Part shown: in pieces, positions 1 to 9,922 of the stretch
How the letters are laid out: each line of letters opens with the position of its first letter
How positions within the stretch are numbered: the stretch's first letter is position 1
NCBI GenBank assembly: GCA_963635575.1
Contig: CAVHFU010000007.1
Location: 1-47,868 of the forward strand
Length of the DNA stretch: 47,868 nucleotides
Direction of reading: 5' to 3'
Source of the DNA: RGIG9151 sp963635575
Lineage (GTDB): Bacteria > Bacillota > Clostridia > TANB77 > RGIG9151
Made by a program: the position numbers and the translations under genes
The notes under the pieces: model-generated
Seen by the model: the letters and a program-made list of their open reading frames with translations, nothing else
Told to the model about the DNA's origin: nothing
The model's database searches: none

Positions 1-1085
<1,085 letters not shown>

Positions 1086-1282
1086 ATATTTTCATTCTCT
1101 TTGTGAGAATTAAATTCAATATAAACAGCTTGTTTAGCTCTTTACTTTTTTAGTTTGCGTAAGACTAAATGTCTTACTTCTTGTTTTTTCATACGTTAAT
1201 CTTTCGATTACGCAATGATTGAACTCTGTTTGCTTTGTTTAATTTTCAAGGTACTTTGTCGCATGTCTCAGCGACGTTTTTT
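1086..1282 (-). other. rRNA operon leader region
   Basis: Transcribed spacer between the last rRNA promoter and 16S. On the transcribed strand it has a short hairpin GTCGC/GCGAC (1258-1275) just after the promoter, then the ACCTTGAAAATTAAACAA-type phrase common in clostridial rRNA leaders (around 1240-1255), and a small hairpin ATTCTC/GAGAAT (1094-1110) just ahead of 16S. No clear boxA was found. The role in antitermination or processing is inferred from position only. Confidence 0.55.
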
Positions 1283-1311
1283 ATCATACATCATTACGTT
1301 TTATTTGTCAA
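1283..1311 (-). promoter_or_regulatory. rRNA promoter P3, nearest the gene
   Basis: Minus strand: -35 TTGACA (complement 1306-1311), 17-bp spacer, -10 TATGAT (complement 1283-1288). It is a near-perfect housekeeping sigma promoter. The bases around its -10 (GATGTATGATA followed by ACGT) nearly repeat those of the next promoter upstream, so the promoters look duplicated. Confidence 0.85.
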
Positions 1312-1384
1312 CACTTTTTTCAAACTTTTTTGAAGTTTTTTTATTTGATTTTGTGTTGCATCTACTCGCGTAACAACGTTTTAT

Positions 1385-1413
1385 ATGATACATCATCGCA
1401 AATGTTTTGTCAA
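1385..1413 (-). promoter_or_regulatory. rRNA promoter P2, middle
   Basis: Minus strand: -35 TTGACA (complement 1408-1413), 17-bp spacer, -10 TATCAT (complement 1385-1390). The spacing is the same as in the downstream promoter, and the -10 flank GATGTATCATA is shared with one base changed. Confidence 0.85.
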
Positions 1414-1480
1414 TATGTTTTTTTAACTTTTTTGTTCAATTTTGTTCCATATTGTCGAAACGCCCATAACTACGTTGTTT

Positions 1481-1509
1481 ATGGTATATATTTTCTTTTA
1501 TTCTGCCAA
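1481..1509 (-). promoter_or_regulatory. rRNA promoter P1, farthest upstream (weaker)
   Basis: Minus strand: -35 TTGGCA (complement 1504-1509), 17-bp spacer, -10 TACCAT (complement 1481-1486). It departs from consensus at both boxes. The CATATTG lead-in matches that of the middle promoter and the spacing is the same, so it is probably a diverged third copy of the tandem array. Confidence 0.55.
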
Positions 1510-1573
1510 TATGTTTTTTGATATTTTTATTTTTTAAGTTTTTTAAATTTGTTCTGCTTGTGCCTTATTAAAG

Positions 1574-1604
1574 GCAAAAAAGGATGAATTTTAATTTTCA
1601 TCCT
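1574..1604 (-). terminator. Intrinsic terminator overlapping the stop of the Asp23/ATPase gene
   Basis: On the minus strand an 8-bp stem AGGATGAA/TTCATCCT (1581-1588 with 1597-1604) is followed by TTTTTTGCC. The stop codon (1591-1593) lies in the loop. It ends the spoIIP-to-Asp23/ATPase run of genes just before the rRNA promoters. Confidence 0.75.
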
Positions 1605-2415
1605 CTTCCATCACTATGCTTTTAGTTTCTATATTTAGTTTTTCAATATTTAATGCCGTCATCCTATCAATTTCAGTTTTTATTTTTTCTGCCAACTTAG
1701 ACATAACTTCCATCAAATTATATCCATATAAGCACATAATTTCAATTTCTATAATTACCCCATCATTCAGATTTTTATTTCTTACCCTTACTACCTTCTT
1801 TATTCCTTCAAAATTCTTTGCCGCATTATATACGAGTGAATTAATAACATTTTCCGAGATAGTATACTCACCCATATAACTAAAAGCCGGTCTAACAATA
1901 GTTTTTTCCGTTAAAGGCACTTCGCTATTTTCTCTTTTTCTAAAAATTTTCAATGGATTCATGAAATATCCCGAGAATTGATTTTTTATTTCAACAATCG
2001 GTACCGGTATTACATGTTTTCCAAGTTTTCTTCTCAAATACTGAGCTTTCTCAATTTCTTTCTCGCTCGCCACGTCTTCTATACGTATTATTTTTTCTAT
2101 TTGAGGCAATTTTAATCGTTCAACTATCCTATTTACCATTTCATCAGAAGTTCCTAAAATCAATAATCCATTTGGATTTTCATTGGCTATAGCCTTACTA
2201 ACCGCATCAGCATGATTTTTATCATTAAAAATAGCACACTTAACAGAAGCTATTCTACTAGCCTCCTTTTTAGCTGACTTTCCAGCTAAAATCTTATTTT
2301 CTCTTATCAAAAGGCCATCATCTATTATACATTCTAGGCCATTTTCTCTTGCTATCCATTGTGCTCTATAGCTCTTTCCCGTACCGCTCGGTCCAACAAA
2401 TGCGTAAACCTTCAA
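1591..2415 (-). CDS. P-loop ATPase fused to an Asp23/Gls24-like domain
   Basis: 274 aa. A Walker A motif GPSGTGKS sits at residues 8-15, followed by a Rossmann-like nucleotide-binding half. The C-terminal third (about 165-270) resembles the Asp23/Gls24 (alkaline shock, DUF322) family: alternating beta strands with YNAAKNFEGIKKVV and an acidic tail. No signal peptide or membrane segment, so it should be cytosolic. The start is TTG, chosen because AGGAGG lies 8 bases upstream and the P-loop is then N-terminal. It is the last gene of the run spoIIP-rsmE-pilZ-queA-tgt, 12 bp after tgt. Gls24 proteins are linked to envelope stress; what the ATPase half does is unknown to me. Confidence 0.8.
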   Translation of the reverse strand: MKVYAFVGPSGTGKSYRAQWIARENGLECIIDDGLLIRENKILAGKSAKKEASRIASVKCAIFNDKNHADAVSKAIANENPNGLLILGTSDEMVNRIVERLKLPQIEKIIRIEDVASEKEIEKAQYLRRKLGKHVIPVPIVEIKNQFSGYFMNPLKIFRKRENSEVPLTEKTIVRPAFSYMGEYTISENVINSLVYNAAKNFEGIKKVVRVRNKNLNDGVIIEIEIMCLYGYNLMEVMSKLAEKIKTEIDRMTALNIEKLNIETKSIVMEEDEN

Positions 2416-2427
2416 TATATAAACCTC

Positions 2428-3531
<1,104 letters not shown>

Positions 3532-3549
3532 AATTATAATCCTTTCAAA

Positions 3550-4596
3550 TTAAATAATAAGCATTGCATCGCCAAAACTAAAGAATCTATACTTTTCCTT
3601 TACTGCAATCTTGTACGCATTCATAATATTATCATATCCGGCTAATGCAGATACAAGCATAATTAAAGTAGATTCTGGCAAATGGAAATTTGTAATCAAA
3701 GCATCTAAAGCCTTAAACTCATACCCGGGATAAATAAATATATCTGTATTTCCGGTCATTGGCACCAACTCTTCTCCCTTTTTAGAAACACTTTCTAATA
3801 CTCTACAAGAAGTAGTACCTACCGCAATAATTCTTCCACCATTTTTTCTAGCATTATTTATTTTATTACAAGCACCTTCATTAATTTCATACCATTCAGA
3901 ATGCATTTTATGCTTTAAAATATCATCTTCCTTAACCGGTCTAAACGTTCCAAGTCCAACATGAAGAGTAACTTCTGCTATACTTATCCCTTTTTCTTCA
4001 ATACTTTTTAATAACTCTTTTGTAAAATGCAATCCGGCAGTAGGTGCAGCAGATGAGCCCTTAAACTTGGAATAAACAGTCTGATACCTCTCTTTATCCT
4101 TTAATTTATTATGAATATATGGTGGTAGTGGAACTCCACCCACTTTATCCAAAACTTCTTGAAAAATTCCTTTATAATGTAATTTTATAATTCTATTTCC
4201 ATCATCTTTTACTTCTAAAACTTCTGCCTTTAGCTCCTTCATCTCGCCAAACACAAACTTGGCACCCGGTATAGCCTTTCTGCCCGGCTTAGCTAAAACC
4301 TCCCAGCAATCATTTCCTAAATCTTTCAACAAAAATAATTCTATCTTTCCTTCTGTAGGCTCCTTTTTGCCAATTAATCTTGCAGGAATAACTCTAGTAT
4401 TATTAATAACTAAGCAATCACCCGGATTAAGATAATCAATTACGTTTTTAAAAGTTTTATGTTCTATCTCCCCTGTACTTTTATTTAGAACTAATAATCT
4501 AGATTCATCTCTTTTTTCTAAGGGATCTTGAGCTATTAATTCTTCCGGTAAATCATAAAAATATGTACTTTTCTTTAACAATTCTGCTTTATCCAT
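3550..4596 (-). CDS. queA: S-adenosylmethionine:tRNA ribosyltransferase-isomerase
   Basis: 348 aa, normal length. QueA transfers the ribosyl part of SAM to preQ1 in tRNA to make epoxyqueuosine. Family signatures: FYDLPEELIAQDP at the N-terminus, TRVIPARLIGKK, SSAAPTAGLHFT in the middle, and ALITNFHLPESTLIMLVSA near the C-terminus. GAGGGG precedes the ATG. It is followed by tgt (18 bp), giving the usual queA-tgt pair, though in the order queA first. No queG or queH is present in the window to complete queuosine. Confidence 0.97.
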   Translation of the reverse strand: MDKAELLKKSTYFYDLPEELIAQDPLEKRDESRLLVLNKSTGEIEHKTFKNVIDYLNPGDCLVINNTRVIPARLIGKKEPTEGKIELFLLKDLGNDCWEVLAKPGRKAIPGAKFVFGEMKELKAEVLEVKDDGNRIIKLHYKGIFQEVLDKVGGVPLPPYIHNKLKDKERYQTVYSKFKGSSAAPTAGLHFTKELLKSIEEKGISIAEVTLHVGLGTFRPVKEDDILKHKMHSEWYEINEGACNKINNARKNGGRIIAVGTTSCRVLESVSKKGEELVPMTGNTDIFIYPGYEFKALDALITNFHLPESTLIMLVSALAGYDNIMNAYKIAVKEKYRFFSFGDAMLII

Positions 4597-4611
4597 TATA
4601 AAAAATCCCCT

Positions 4612-5262
4612 CTATAAAATATTAAAACCGACTATACGCGATAACCTATCTTCTCTCTCTTTTATATCTTCTATTAACTTTTCAACATCCTTAATAGCAT
4701 CTTCATCTGAACGCAAAAATCTAACTCCATACTCGTTACCCACATTAGAATCACTAATTCTCATTATTTCAGCATCAATCATAAAAGAACTTGAAGGTAA
4801 CATTATTGAAAGTCTAACAACTTCACCTATTGCAAAATCCTGTTTGCACACAAAAGCAAGTCCTGATACACTAATATTAATTACTACTCCAAAAACACCA
4901 TCTAATTCTGAAAAACTCTGAATTGTAGTTGCATAATTAACAGAAAATCTTTCGTCCTTTCTTAGGTTTTGCACCTTATTTATTTCTTCAACTCTAAGTA
5001 ACATAGTTTTAGTGGGTTCAATTCTTATTTGAGTAATCACAGCATCTATAATATACTCAAATCCCTCAAACGTTTTAGTTACTTTCATTTTATCTCCAAC
5101 CATAACTAAACTATTTAAATATCTATCATCAAATGCAATTTCAAATTCCTCATCCTCAGAAAAAACCTTATATGCTATATTCGCAATCCAATCATTCGAT
5201 TTTTCTAAATTGGTTTTAACAATATCATCATTATATAAAAAGTCATCTAATCTAATTTTCAT
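4612..5262 (-). CDS. PilZ-domain protein with YcgR-type N-terminal domain (c-di-GMP receptor)
   Basis: 216 aa. The C-terminal PilZ domain carries both c-di-GMP-binding motifs: RKDER (RxxxR, near residue 101) and NISVSG ([D/N]xSxxG, near 129). About 95 residues before it form a beta-rich domain like the N-terminal half of YcgR. The start used is the ATG preceded by GAGGGAGTGG; an ATG seven codons earlier has no ribosome-binding site. Such proteins slow flagella or regulate export when c-di-GMP binds. No flagellar gene is nearby, so the target is unknown. It lies between rsmE and queA in the same direction and is likely part of that transcript. Confidence 0.85.
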   Translation of the reverse strand: MKIRLDDFLYNDDIVKTNLEKSNDWIANIAYKVFSEDEEFEIAFDDRYLNSLVMVGDKMKVTKTFEGFEYIIDAVITQIRIEPTKTMLLRVEEINKVQNLRKDERFSVNYATTIQSFSELDGVFGVVINISVSGLAFVCKQDFAIGEVVRLSIMLPSSSFMIDAEIMRISDSNVGNEYGVRFLRSDEDAIKDVEKLIEDIKEREDRLSRIVGFNIL

Positions 5263-5317
5263 ACATTCCACTCCCTCGCACATTTTATCACATTCTATAA
5301 CAACTTTCTACATAATA

Positions 5318-6031
5318 TTAGTCAAGCTCGTACATTAATATAGAAATTAAATTAAGACTAGCAGTTTCGGCTCTTAAAATCCTATCTCCTAAACTTATCG
5401 AATTACATCCGACACTCATTAGCTCGTGAATTTCGCTTTCATCAAATCCACCCTCAGCACCAATTATAATAGCAATTTCCTTTATCTCTTTATTCCCTGA
5501 CAAAAAACTTTTTAACTTCACAGTTTCCTTCTCATATGCCACAATGCACTTTTCATAACTTTTAGCATTCTTAACAACATCACCAAATGGACAAATATTA
5601 TCAACTTGCACAATATCGCTTCTTCCACATTGCTTAGATGCTTCTTGACTAATTTTATTGAATCTTTCTACCTTTTTACCTTTATCTTTATCATCCAATT
5701 TAACAACAACATTTTTACTAATAAACGGTACTATTTTTGTAACTCCAAGTTCTACGGCTTTTTGAATAACATATTCCATTTTATCAGCCTTTAATATTGC
5801 TTGATATAAAGTAATCTTTACTTTAGGTATTCCTCTAATTTCAGCATCTTTTATCACCTTGCAATTAATATTAGTTTTACTAATAGAAATAATTTCACAA
5901 ATTTTATTATTAACTTGAATTAATTCCCCAACATTATGTCTTAGCACAAAAATATGTTTTGCTTCTTCACCAATAATTTCAAATTGCTGATTATCATCCA
6001 ATTCATTATCAATTATAAATCTTCTAGCCAT
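5318..6031 (-). CDS. rsmE: 16S rRNA (uracil(1498)-N3)-methyltransferase
   Basis: 237 aa, SPOUT-class methyltransferase. Family marks: an N-terminal PUA-like domain (EEAKHIFVLRHNVGE), YQAILKADKMEYVIQKAVELGV in the centre (split motif AILKADKMEYVIQKAVELG), the SAM-knot segment IIIGAEGGFDESE and the C-terminal SLGDRILRAETA. It methylates U1498 of 16S rRNA. AGGAGG precedes the ATG and only 8 bp separate it from spoIIP. In many Firmicutes rsmE follows prmA; prmA is not here. Confidence 0.95.
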   Translation of the reverse strand: MARRFIIDNELDDNQQFEIIGEEAKHIFVLRHNVGELIQVNNKICEIISISKTNINCKVIKDAEIRGIPKVKITLYQAILKADKMEYVIQKAVELGVTKIVPFISKNVVVKLDDKDKGKKVERFNKISQEASKQCGRSDIVQVDNICPFGDVVKNAKSYEKCIVAYEKETVKLKSFLSGNKEIKEIAIIIGAEGGFDESEIHELMSVGCNSISLGDRILRAETASLNLISILMYELD

Positions 6032-6039
6032 AATTCCTC

Positions 6040-7092
6040 CTACTCTGCCACTTCTAATAAAACTTCAGAAAAAAGTTCAGCAGCACGTAAAACCTCATCA
6101 ATAGTATTACCGGTAGCTCCCATTTCAACTATTATAGCCCCTTTAGATACTTGTTGATTAAATCTTTCTTTTCTCAAACTAACATACCTGCAAAAACCGG
6201 GATATTTCTGATTTGCTATTTGTTGCAATTTCAATGCAAATTTTAAATTCTCTCGCCAATTCGGATGATTTAATCCCCCTTGACACGTTCCAACAACTAA
6301 GAGAATCTGAGCAGTATCCTTTCCGTTAACATTAACAATCGGTCTATAAATTTGGCTCCCTGTTCCAAGTGCATCTCTATGTATATCTAATACTATTTCT
6401 GCACCAGTATATTTTTTCGTCAAATTTAAAATTGCCTTTCCCGCCTTACTATAAGACAGATTATATGACGGATAATCATAATATTCTGTATCATGATGCA
6501 CCTTCACATTTGCATTTTCTAAACACTCTTTTAATCTTTCGCCCACACGTACAACATTTGCGTTTTTGTCTAATGTTCTAAATTCTCCACTAGCCTCATA
6601 ATTTAAATTTTCATCCTTACTGTACGTTTCTGTTGTATGCGTATGATATATTATAACCTCTGTGTCATTCTTTTTCAAATTAAATTTTATTGGTTCACTT
6701 TTTAACTTATCTATATCTATCTTGTATTTAGTTTCATTTCTAATTTCATTCTCCCAATCCAGAGTTACGCTTTTAACTTGTGTATCATCAATCTGCCCAA
6801 AATCAATTGAGTCATCCTCATAAACGACCTCATTTTTATTAACATCTTCTTTTACAAGTTCAACACTATCCTCAGGCAATTCAACAAAAATATTTTCACT
6901 CATAAGTTTATATCTTATTATATTTAAATGAGTTAATGTTTTTATACGATTGTTATTTTCATCTATTTCTTTCATAATTGATATTTTGTGTGCAATCAAA
7001 CAATTTCTTGTCTTTTCCCCCTTAACAAGAATTTTCCCAATAGCAATTATGAAGATTATAAACAAAAAAATATACATAAATGATTTTTTCAT
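6040..7092 (-). CDS. spoIIP: Stage II sporulation protein P, peptidoglycan hydrolase
   Basis: 350 aa. One membrane anchor at residues 5-21, then a linker of about 120 residues, then the SpoIIP domain: IIYHTHTTETYSKD, GAEIVLDIHRDALG, and the C-terminal IIVEMGATGNTIDE. In Bacillus, SpoIIP works with SpoIID and SpoIIM as the amidase/endopeptidase that thins septal peptidoglycan and drives engulfment; this is family knowledge. GGGGTAGG precedes the ATG. Here it lies directly upstream of rsmE rather than next to gpr as in Bacillus. The 70-bp gap after the amidase gene may hold its own promoter, but I see no convincing sigma-E match. Confidence 0.94.
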   Translation of the reverse strand: MKKSFMYIFLFIIFIIAIGKILVKGEKTRNCLIAHKISIMKEIDENNNRIKTLTHLNIIRYKLMSENIFVELPEDSVELVKEDVNKNEVVYEDDSIDFGQIDDTQVKSVTLDWENEIRNETKYKIDIDKLKSEPIKFNLKKNDTEVIIYHTHTTETYSKDENLNYEASGEFRTLDKNANVVRVGERLKECLENANVKVHHDTEYYDYPSYNLSYSKAGKAILNLTKKYTGAEIVLDIHRDALGTGSQIYRPIVNVNGKDTAQILLVVGTCQGGLNHPNWRENLKFALKLQQIANQKYPGFCRYVSLRKERFNQQVSKGAIIVEMGATGNTIDEVLRAAELFSEVLLEVAE

Positions 7093-7162
7093 ATCCTACC
7101 CCTAGCAAAATAAGTTGTCTACCAATGTATATGAAAAATATTATCATTTATGCATTTATAAA

Positions 7163-8098
7163 TTATATGCTCACTTTTATTATAGATTCATATATAGCCT
7201 GAGCAATATTTTGCTTAAAGCTATCTTTTCTAAGTTCCCTTCTGTCTTTTAAGTTGCTCATACAAGCAACCTCAACTAAAACTCCGGGCATTTCTATATT
7301 TTTTAATACCACTAAGTCCTCTCTTAAACGTGTGCCAATCCCTTTAAGGCCACTTGCTTTTTGTACTACACTTTGGAATGTATCTGCTATATCTTTATTT
7401 TCAGATATTTTAGAATCATTGTACAACAACATCGTTCCTGAAAAACCTGCCGGCATTGAATTGTTATGAATACATACAAATAAATCAGCCTTATTATCAT
7501 TTGCAAACTTAGCTCTATCCAACAACTCTACAAAAACATCAGTCTCTCTTGTCAAATACACATCAAATCTATCATCTTTACTAAGCAAAGCTTGTACACG
7601 TTTTGCAATATCCAAATTTAATGTCTTTTCATATAACTCTCCAAATATTGCTCCCGGATCTTTGCCACCATGTCCCGGATCTAATACAATAACCTTTTTT
7701 TCCGCCGGAGTTATAGGTGTACCGAATAATATATATAATGATTTTTTATCTTCCGAAAGATTGACCGTATAATCTTTCATTTCTTTCATATCTAAGACAA
7801 CACGACTTATATATGTAGGACTTGTTGCATTTTGTGCAGCTCTTACGGTTGTTATCAAATCATTGTTTACCGGTATATATTTCTTTTCTCTAATTATTGT
7901 ATTCTTAAAATCAAAATAAATTTTTTTATTCCAACTCAAACTTCCGGCAGTATAATTTATTGGTTCTGAAGCCGTAACAGTTATCCCTAAAGCTTCATTT
8001 TCCATTACAACTTGTACATCTTGTATATAATTCACTGCTTGTGCAGATGATATTGTTATCATGAAAAACATAACAATCAAAAGAAAAATCTTTTTCAT
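7163..8098 (-). CDS. Secreted N-acetylmuramoyl-L-alanine amidase (AMIN + Amidase_3)
   Basis: 311 aa from the ATG that has GGGAG 9 bases upstream; an in-frame TTG three codons earlier touches the ribosome-binding site and is unlikely. Signal peptide at residues 1-21 (cut after SSAQA). An AMIN-like beta domain covers about 25-125, then a catalytic Amidase_3 domain: His143 in DPGHGGKDPGA, Glu154, His211 in CIHNNS, and Glu276 in GVLVEVACMSN, the usual zinc and catalytic set. It cleaves the bond between muramic acid and the stem peptide. Its position just upstream of spoIIP suggests, but does not prove, a role in sporulation or lysis such as CwlC/CwlD. Confidence 0.92.
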   Translation of the reverse strand: MKKIFLLIVMFFMITISSAQAVNYIQDVQVVMENEALGITVTASEPINYTAGSLSWNKKIYFDFKNTIIREKKYIPVNNDLITTVRAAQNATSPTYISRVVLDMKEMKDYTVNLSEDKKSLYILFGTPITPAEKKVIVLDPGHGGKDPGAIFGELYEKTLNLDIAKRVQALLSKDDRFDVYLTRETDVFVELLDRAKFANDNKADLFVCIHNNSMPAGFSGTMLLYNDSKISENKDIADTFQSVVQKASGLKGIGTRLREDLVVLKNIEMPGVLVEVACMSNLKDRRELRKDSFKQNIAQAIYESIIKVSI

Positions 8099-8331
8099 TT
8101 GTACCAACTCCCACCATAATAATACTATTTATTACAAAAAAAGTCTATACAATAATAAAAATTGTAACATTATCTTAATATTTGCTTTTGTTAGCAATTC
8201 GAAGAAAAACAGAGAAAAACAAATAAATTTGAATATATTTTTAAAAAAATGTCAAAAATAATGATTGCATAATCCAATTAAAAAAAAGAAAATAAATTGT
8301 ATTTAACTATTCGATGAAAGGAGTGTTCGAA
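8099..8331. other. Divergent intergenic region, amidase / CBM25-like gene
   Basis: 233 bp, very AT-rich, between two divergent genes. It must hold promoters for both, but I found no pair of boxes good enough to name. No inverted repeat of note. Confidence 0.4.
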
Positions 8332-8700
8332 ATGGCTACAAAAAAAGCTACTTCAACTGCCTCAAGTACAAAAAGTATTAAATCTAATGCCACAACAGCA
8401 GCAAATCCATATAAGAATAACGGATTAACTGTTAGTCCATTAAACTTTAATGCCGGGGATAAAATAAAAGTTACCTATAACGGTTTACTTTCACAATCCG
8501 GAGCTGACGAAGTTTATGCTCACATAGGTTGGGGCGATACTTGGGAAAATGTTAATGACGTGAAAATGTCAAAAACAAAATCAGGCTTTACAGCAACAAT
8601 CACAGCTTACAATTCAGCATTAAATCTTTGTTTTAAAGATACATCAAACAATTGGGATAACAATAACGGTTGCAACTATACATTATATTCAAACTATTAA
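8332..8700 (+). CDS. Small CBM25-like carbohydrate-binding protein without signal peptide
   Basis: 122 aa from the ATG with AAAGGAG 9 bases upstream; an earlier ATG overlaps that site. The first 28 residues are a low-complexity Ala/Thr/Ser/Lys tail. The remainder looks like a single family-25 starch-binding module: AGDKIKVTYNG, then VYAHIGWGDTW, and NWDNNNGCNYTLY at the end. CBM25 modules normally hang on secreted amylases, yet here there is no catalytic domain, signal peptide or anchor, so it would stay in the cytosol, perhaps on glycogen. Assignment is by eye and not certain; the gene itself is well supported. It is a lone plus-strand gene with its own terminator. Confidence 0.75.
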   Translation: MATKKATSTASSTKSIKSNATTAANPYKNNGLTVSPLNFNAGDKIKVTYNGLLSQSGADEVYAHIGWGDTWENVNDVKMSKTKSGFTATITAYNSALNLCFKDTSNNWDNNNGCNYTLYSNY

Positions 8701-8710
8701 AACATCGAAA

Positions 8711-8740
8711 AGAGGCTTTTTGTGGCCTCTTTTTTGTTTT
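8711..8740. terminator. Bidirectional intrinsic terminator
   Basis: Stem AGAGGC/GCCTCT (8711-8716 with 8725-8730) followed by TTTTTGTTTTT on the plus strand and preceded by AAAA, giving TTTT on the minus strand. It serves the CBM25-like gene and the converging NodB-like gene. Confidence 0.9.
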
Positions 8741-8744
8741 TAAA

Positions 8745-9908
8745 TTATTTCGTTTTCAAAGTATACATAGAATCAACCAAGACTTTATCTGTATCATTTT
8801 CATTTATAACAAAAGTCATAGGGTCACCATCACTTATATACTTTTCTTCCGGATGTTCATCAAAATATTTTATCCAATAATCAAAATCTTTATCTATCTT
8901 ATCTTTCCCTGCTACTCTAACTCTTGAAAGATTTTTAAAATCCAATTCTTTATTTATAGGCGATAATTCAGCAGAAGAACCATAAAGCAAAACTACCCCC
9001 TTATTTTCATATTTAAATCCTTCATATGTTCCGGAATATACTTGTTCTTTATAATTTTTCGTCATACTTCCGCCCGGAATAGAAAAAGAATTAATAACAT
9101 ACCCAGGAATTAATTCATCTACAAACTTAGCCAATCCTCCAACTTCTTCAATAACTTTATCTGCCGAAGTAGCCTTCTGAAGTGCATAGTGATTCTTTGT
9201 TTGATTACCTATCTCAAAACCTTGAGCCACTAAATACTCCAATCTTTGACGTAAAGTTCCAGTCGAGCCAAAAAAGTTAGTTGACATTATATAAAAAGTA
9301 CCTCTCATAGGAAAATCGGGATGCTCTTCTGAAAACTTCTTATAAATTGACACGGCAGTCTTTTCCTTAGGGACAAGTTTTCCGTCTACCCTTTCAAAGC
9401 TAAGTTGACCTGCAGTTCCATCATCAAATGTTAAAATAATAGGTGTCTTTCCATACGGAACATCTATGTATCCATTAATATAATCAGTCATATTTATAGG
9501 ATAATAATTTTTTTCGTACAAAGTTTGTAAATCCTTCTTAAAATTTTCAAACGACCTTGTCCAGCCGTCACTTTGAGCATCTGCAAACTTATGATACATT
9601 AAAATCATTATCTTTCCGTTTTCATTACATATTGAAATATCCTTTTCAATTATATTGTTATTTTCTTCGCTATTCTCAATGTCGTCTTCAACCTTAGGAC
9701 TATCCTTTTTCTCAAACAGTCCACTAAACCAACTTTTCTTTTCTTCTTTTTCTATCTCTTCAAACTTAGGCAATTCAACATATGCTAAATCAGCCTTCTT
9801 TTCAATACCACTTTTGCCATTTGAAAAATCAACATTTTTATAATAAAAAACTGAAGATAATGTAATTAATACTACTGTCGCTCCTGCCAAAGCAATTGCT
9901 TTCTTCAA
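8745..9908 (-). CDS. Membrane-anchored NodB-like polysaccharide deacetylase homologue, altered metal site
   Basis: 387 aa, TTG start with AAGGAG 10 bases upstream. An N-terminal membrane segment (about 5-23) and a charged linker (to about 95) lead into a NodB-type fold: MLMYHKF near 103, TFDDG at 160-164, and GNQTKNH at 234-240. The metal triad needs Asp plus two His in HTxxH; here the first His is Gln236 and the usual RPPYG arginine motif reads SIPGGS. So it may be inactive or use a changed site. It follows the zinc-type ABC ATPase gene by 14 bp in the same direction, which suggests joint transcription. Substrate unknown; peptidoglycan or another wall glycan is the family guess. Confidence 0.82.
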   Translation of the reverse strand: MKKAIALAGATVVLITLSSVFYYKNVDFSNGKSGIEKKADLAYVELPKFEEIEKEEKKSWFSGLFEKKDSPKVEDDIENSEENNNIIEKDISICNENGKIMILMYHKFADAQSDGWTRSFENFKKDLQTLYEKNYYPINMTDYINGYIDVPYGKTPIILTFDDGTAGQLSFERVDGKLVPKEKTAVSIYKKFSEEHPDFPMRGTFYIMSTNFFGSTGTLRQRLEYLVAQGFEIGNQTKNHYALQKATSADKVIEEVGGLAKFVDELIPGYVINSFSIPGGSMTKNYKEQVYSGTYEGFKYENKGVVLLYGSSAELSPINKELDFKNLSRVRVAGKDKIDKDFDYWIKYFDEHPEEKYISDGDPMTFVINENDTDKVLVDSMYTLKTK

Positions 9909-9922
9909 ACTTCATCAACTCC

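Noticed and set aside
1330..1521. 63-codon frame on the plus strand in the rRNA promoter region
   Set aside because: AT-rich, no ribosome-binding site, and lies over the tandem rRNA promoters in the opposite direction.
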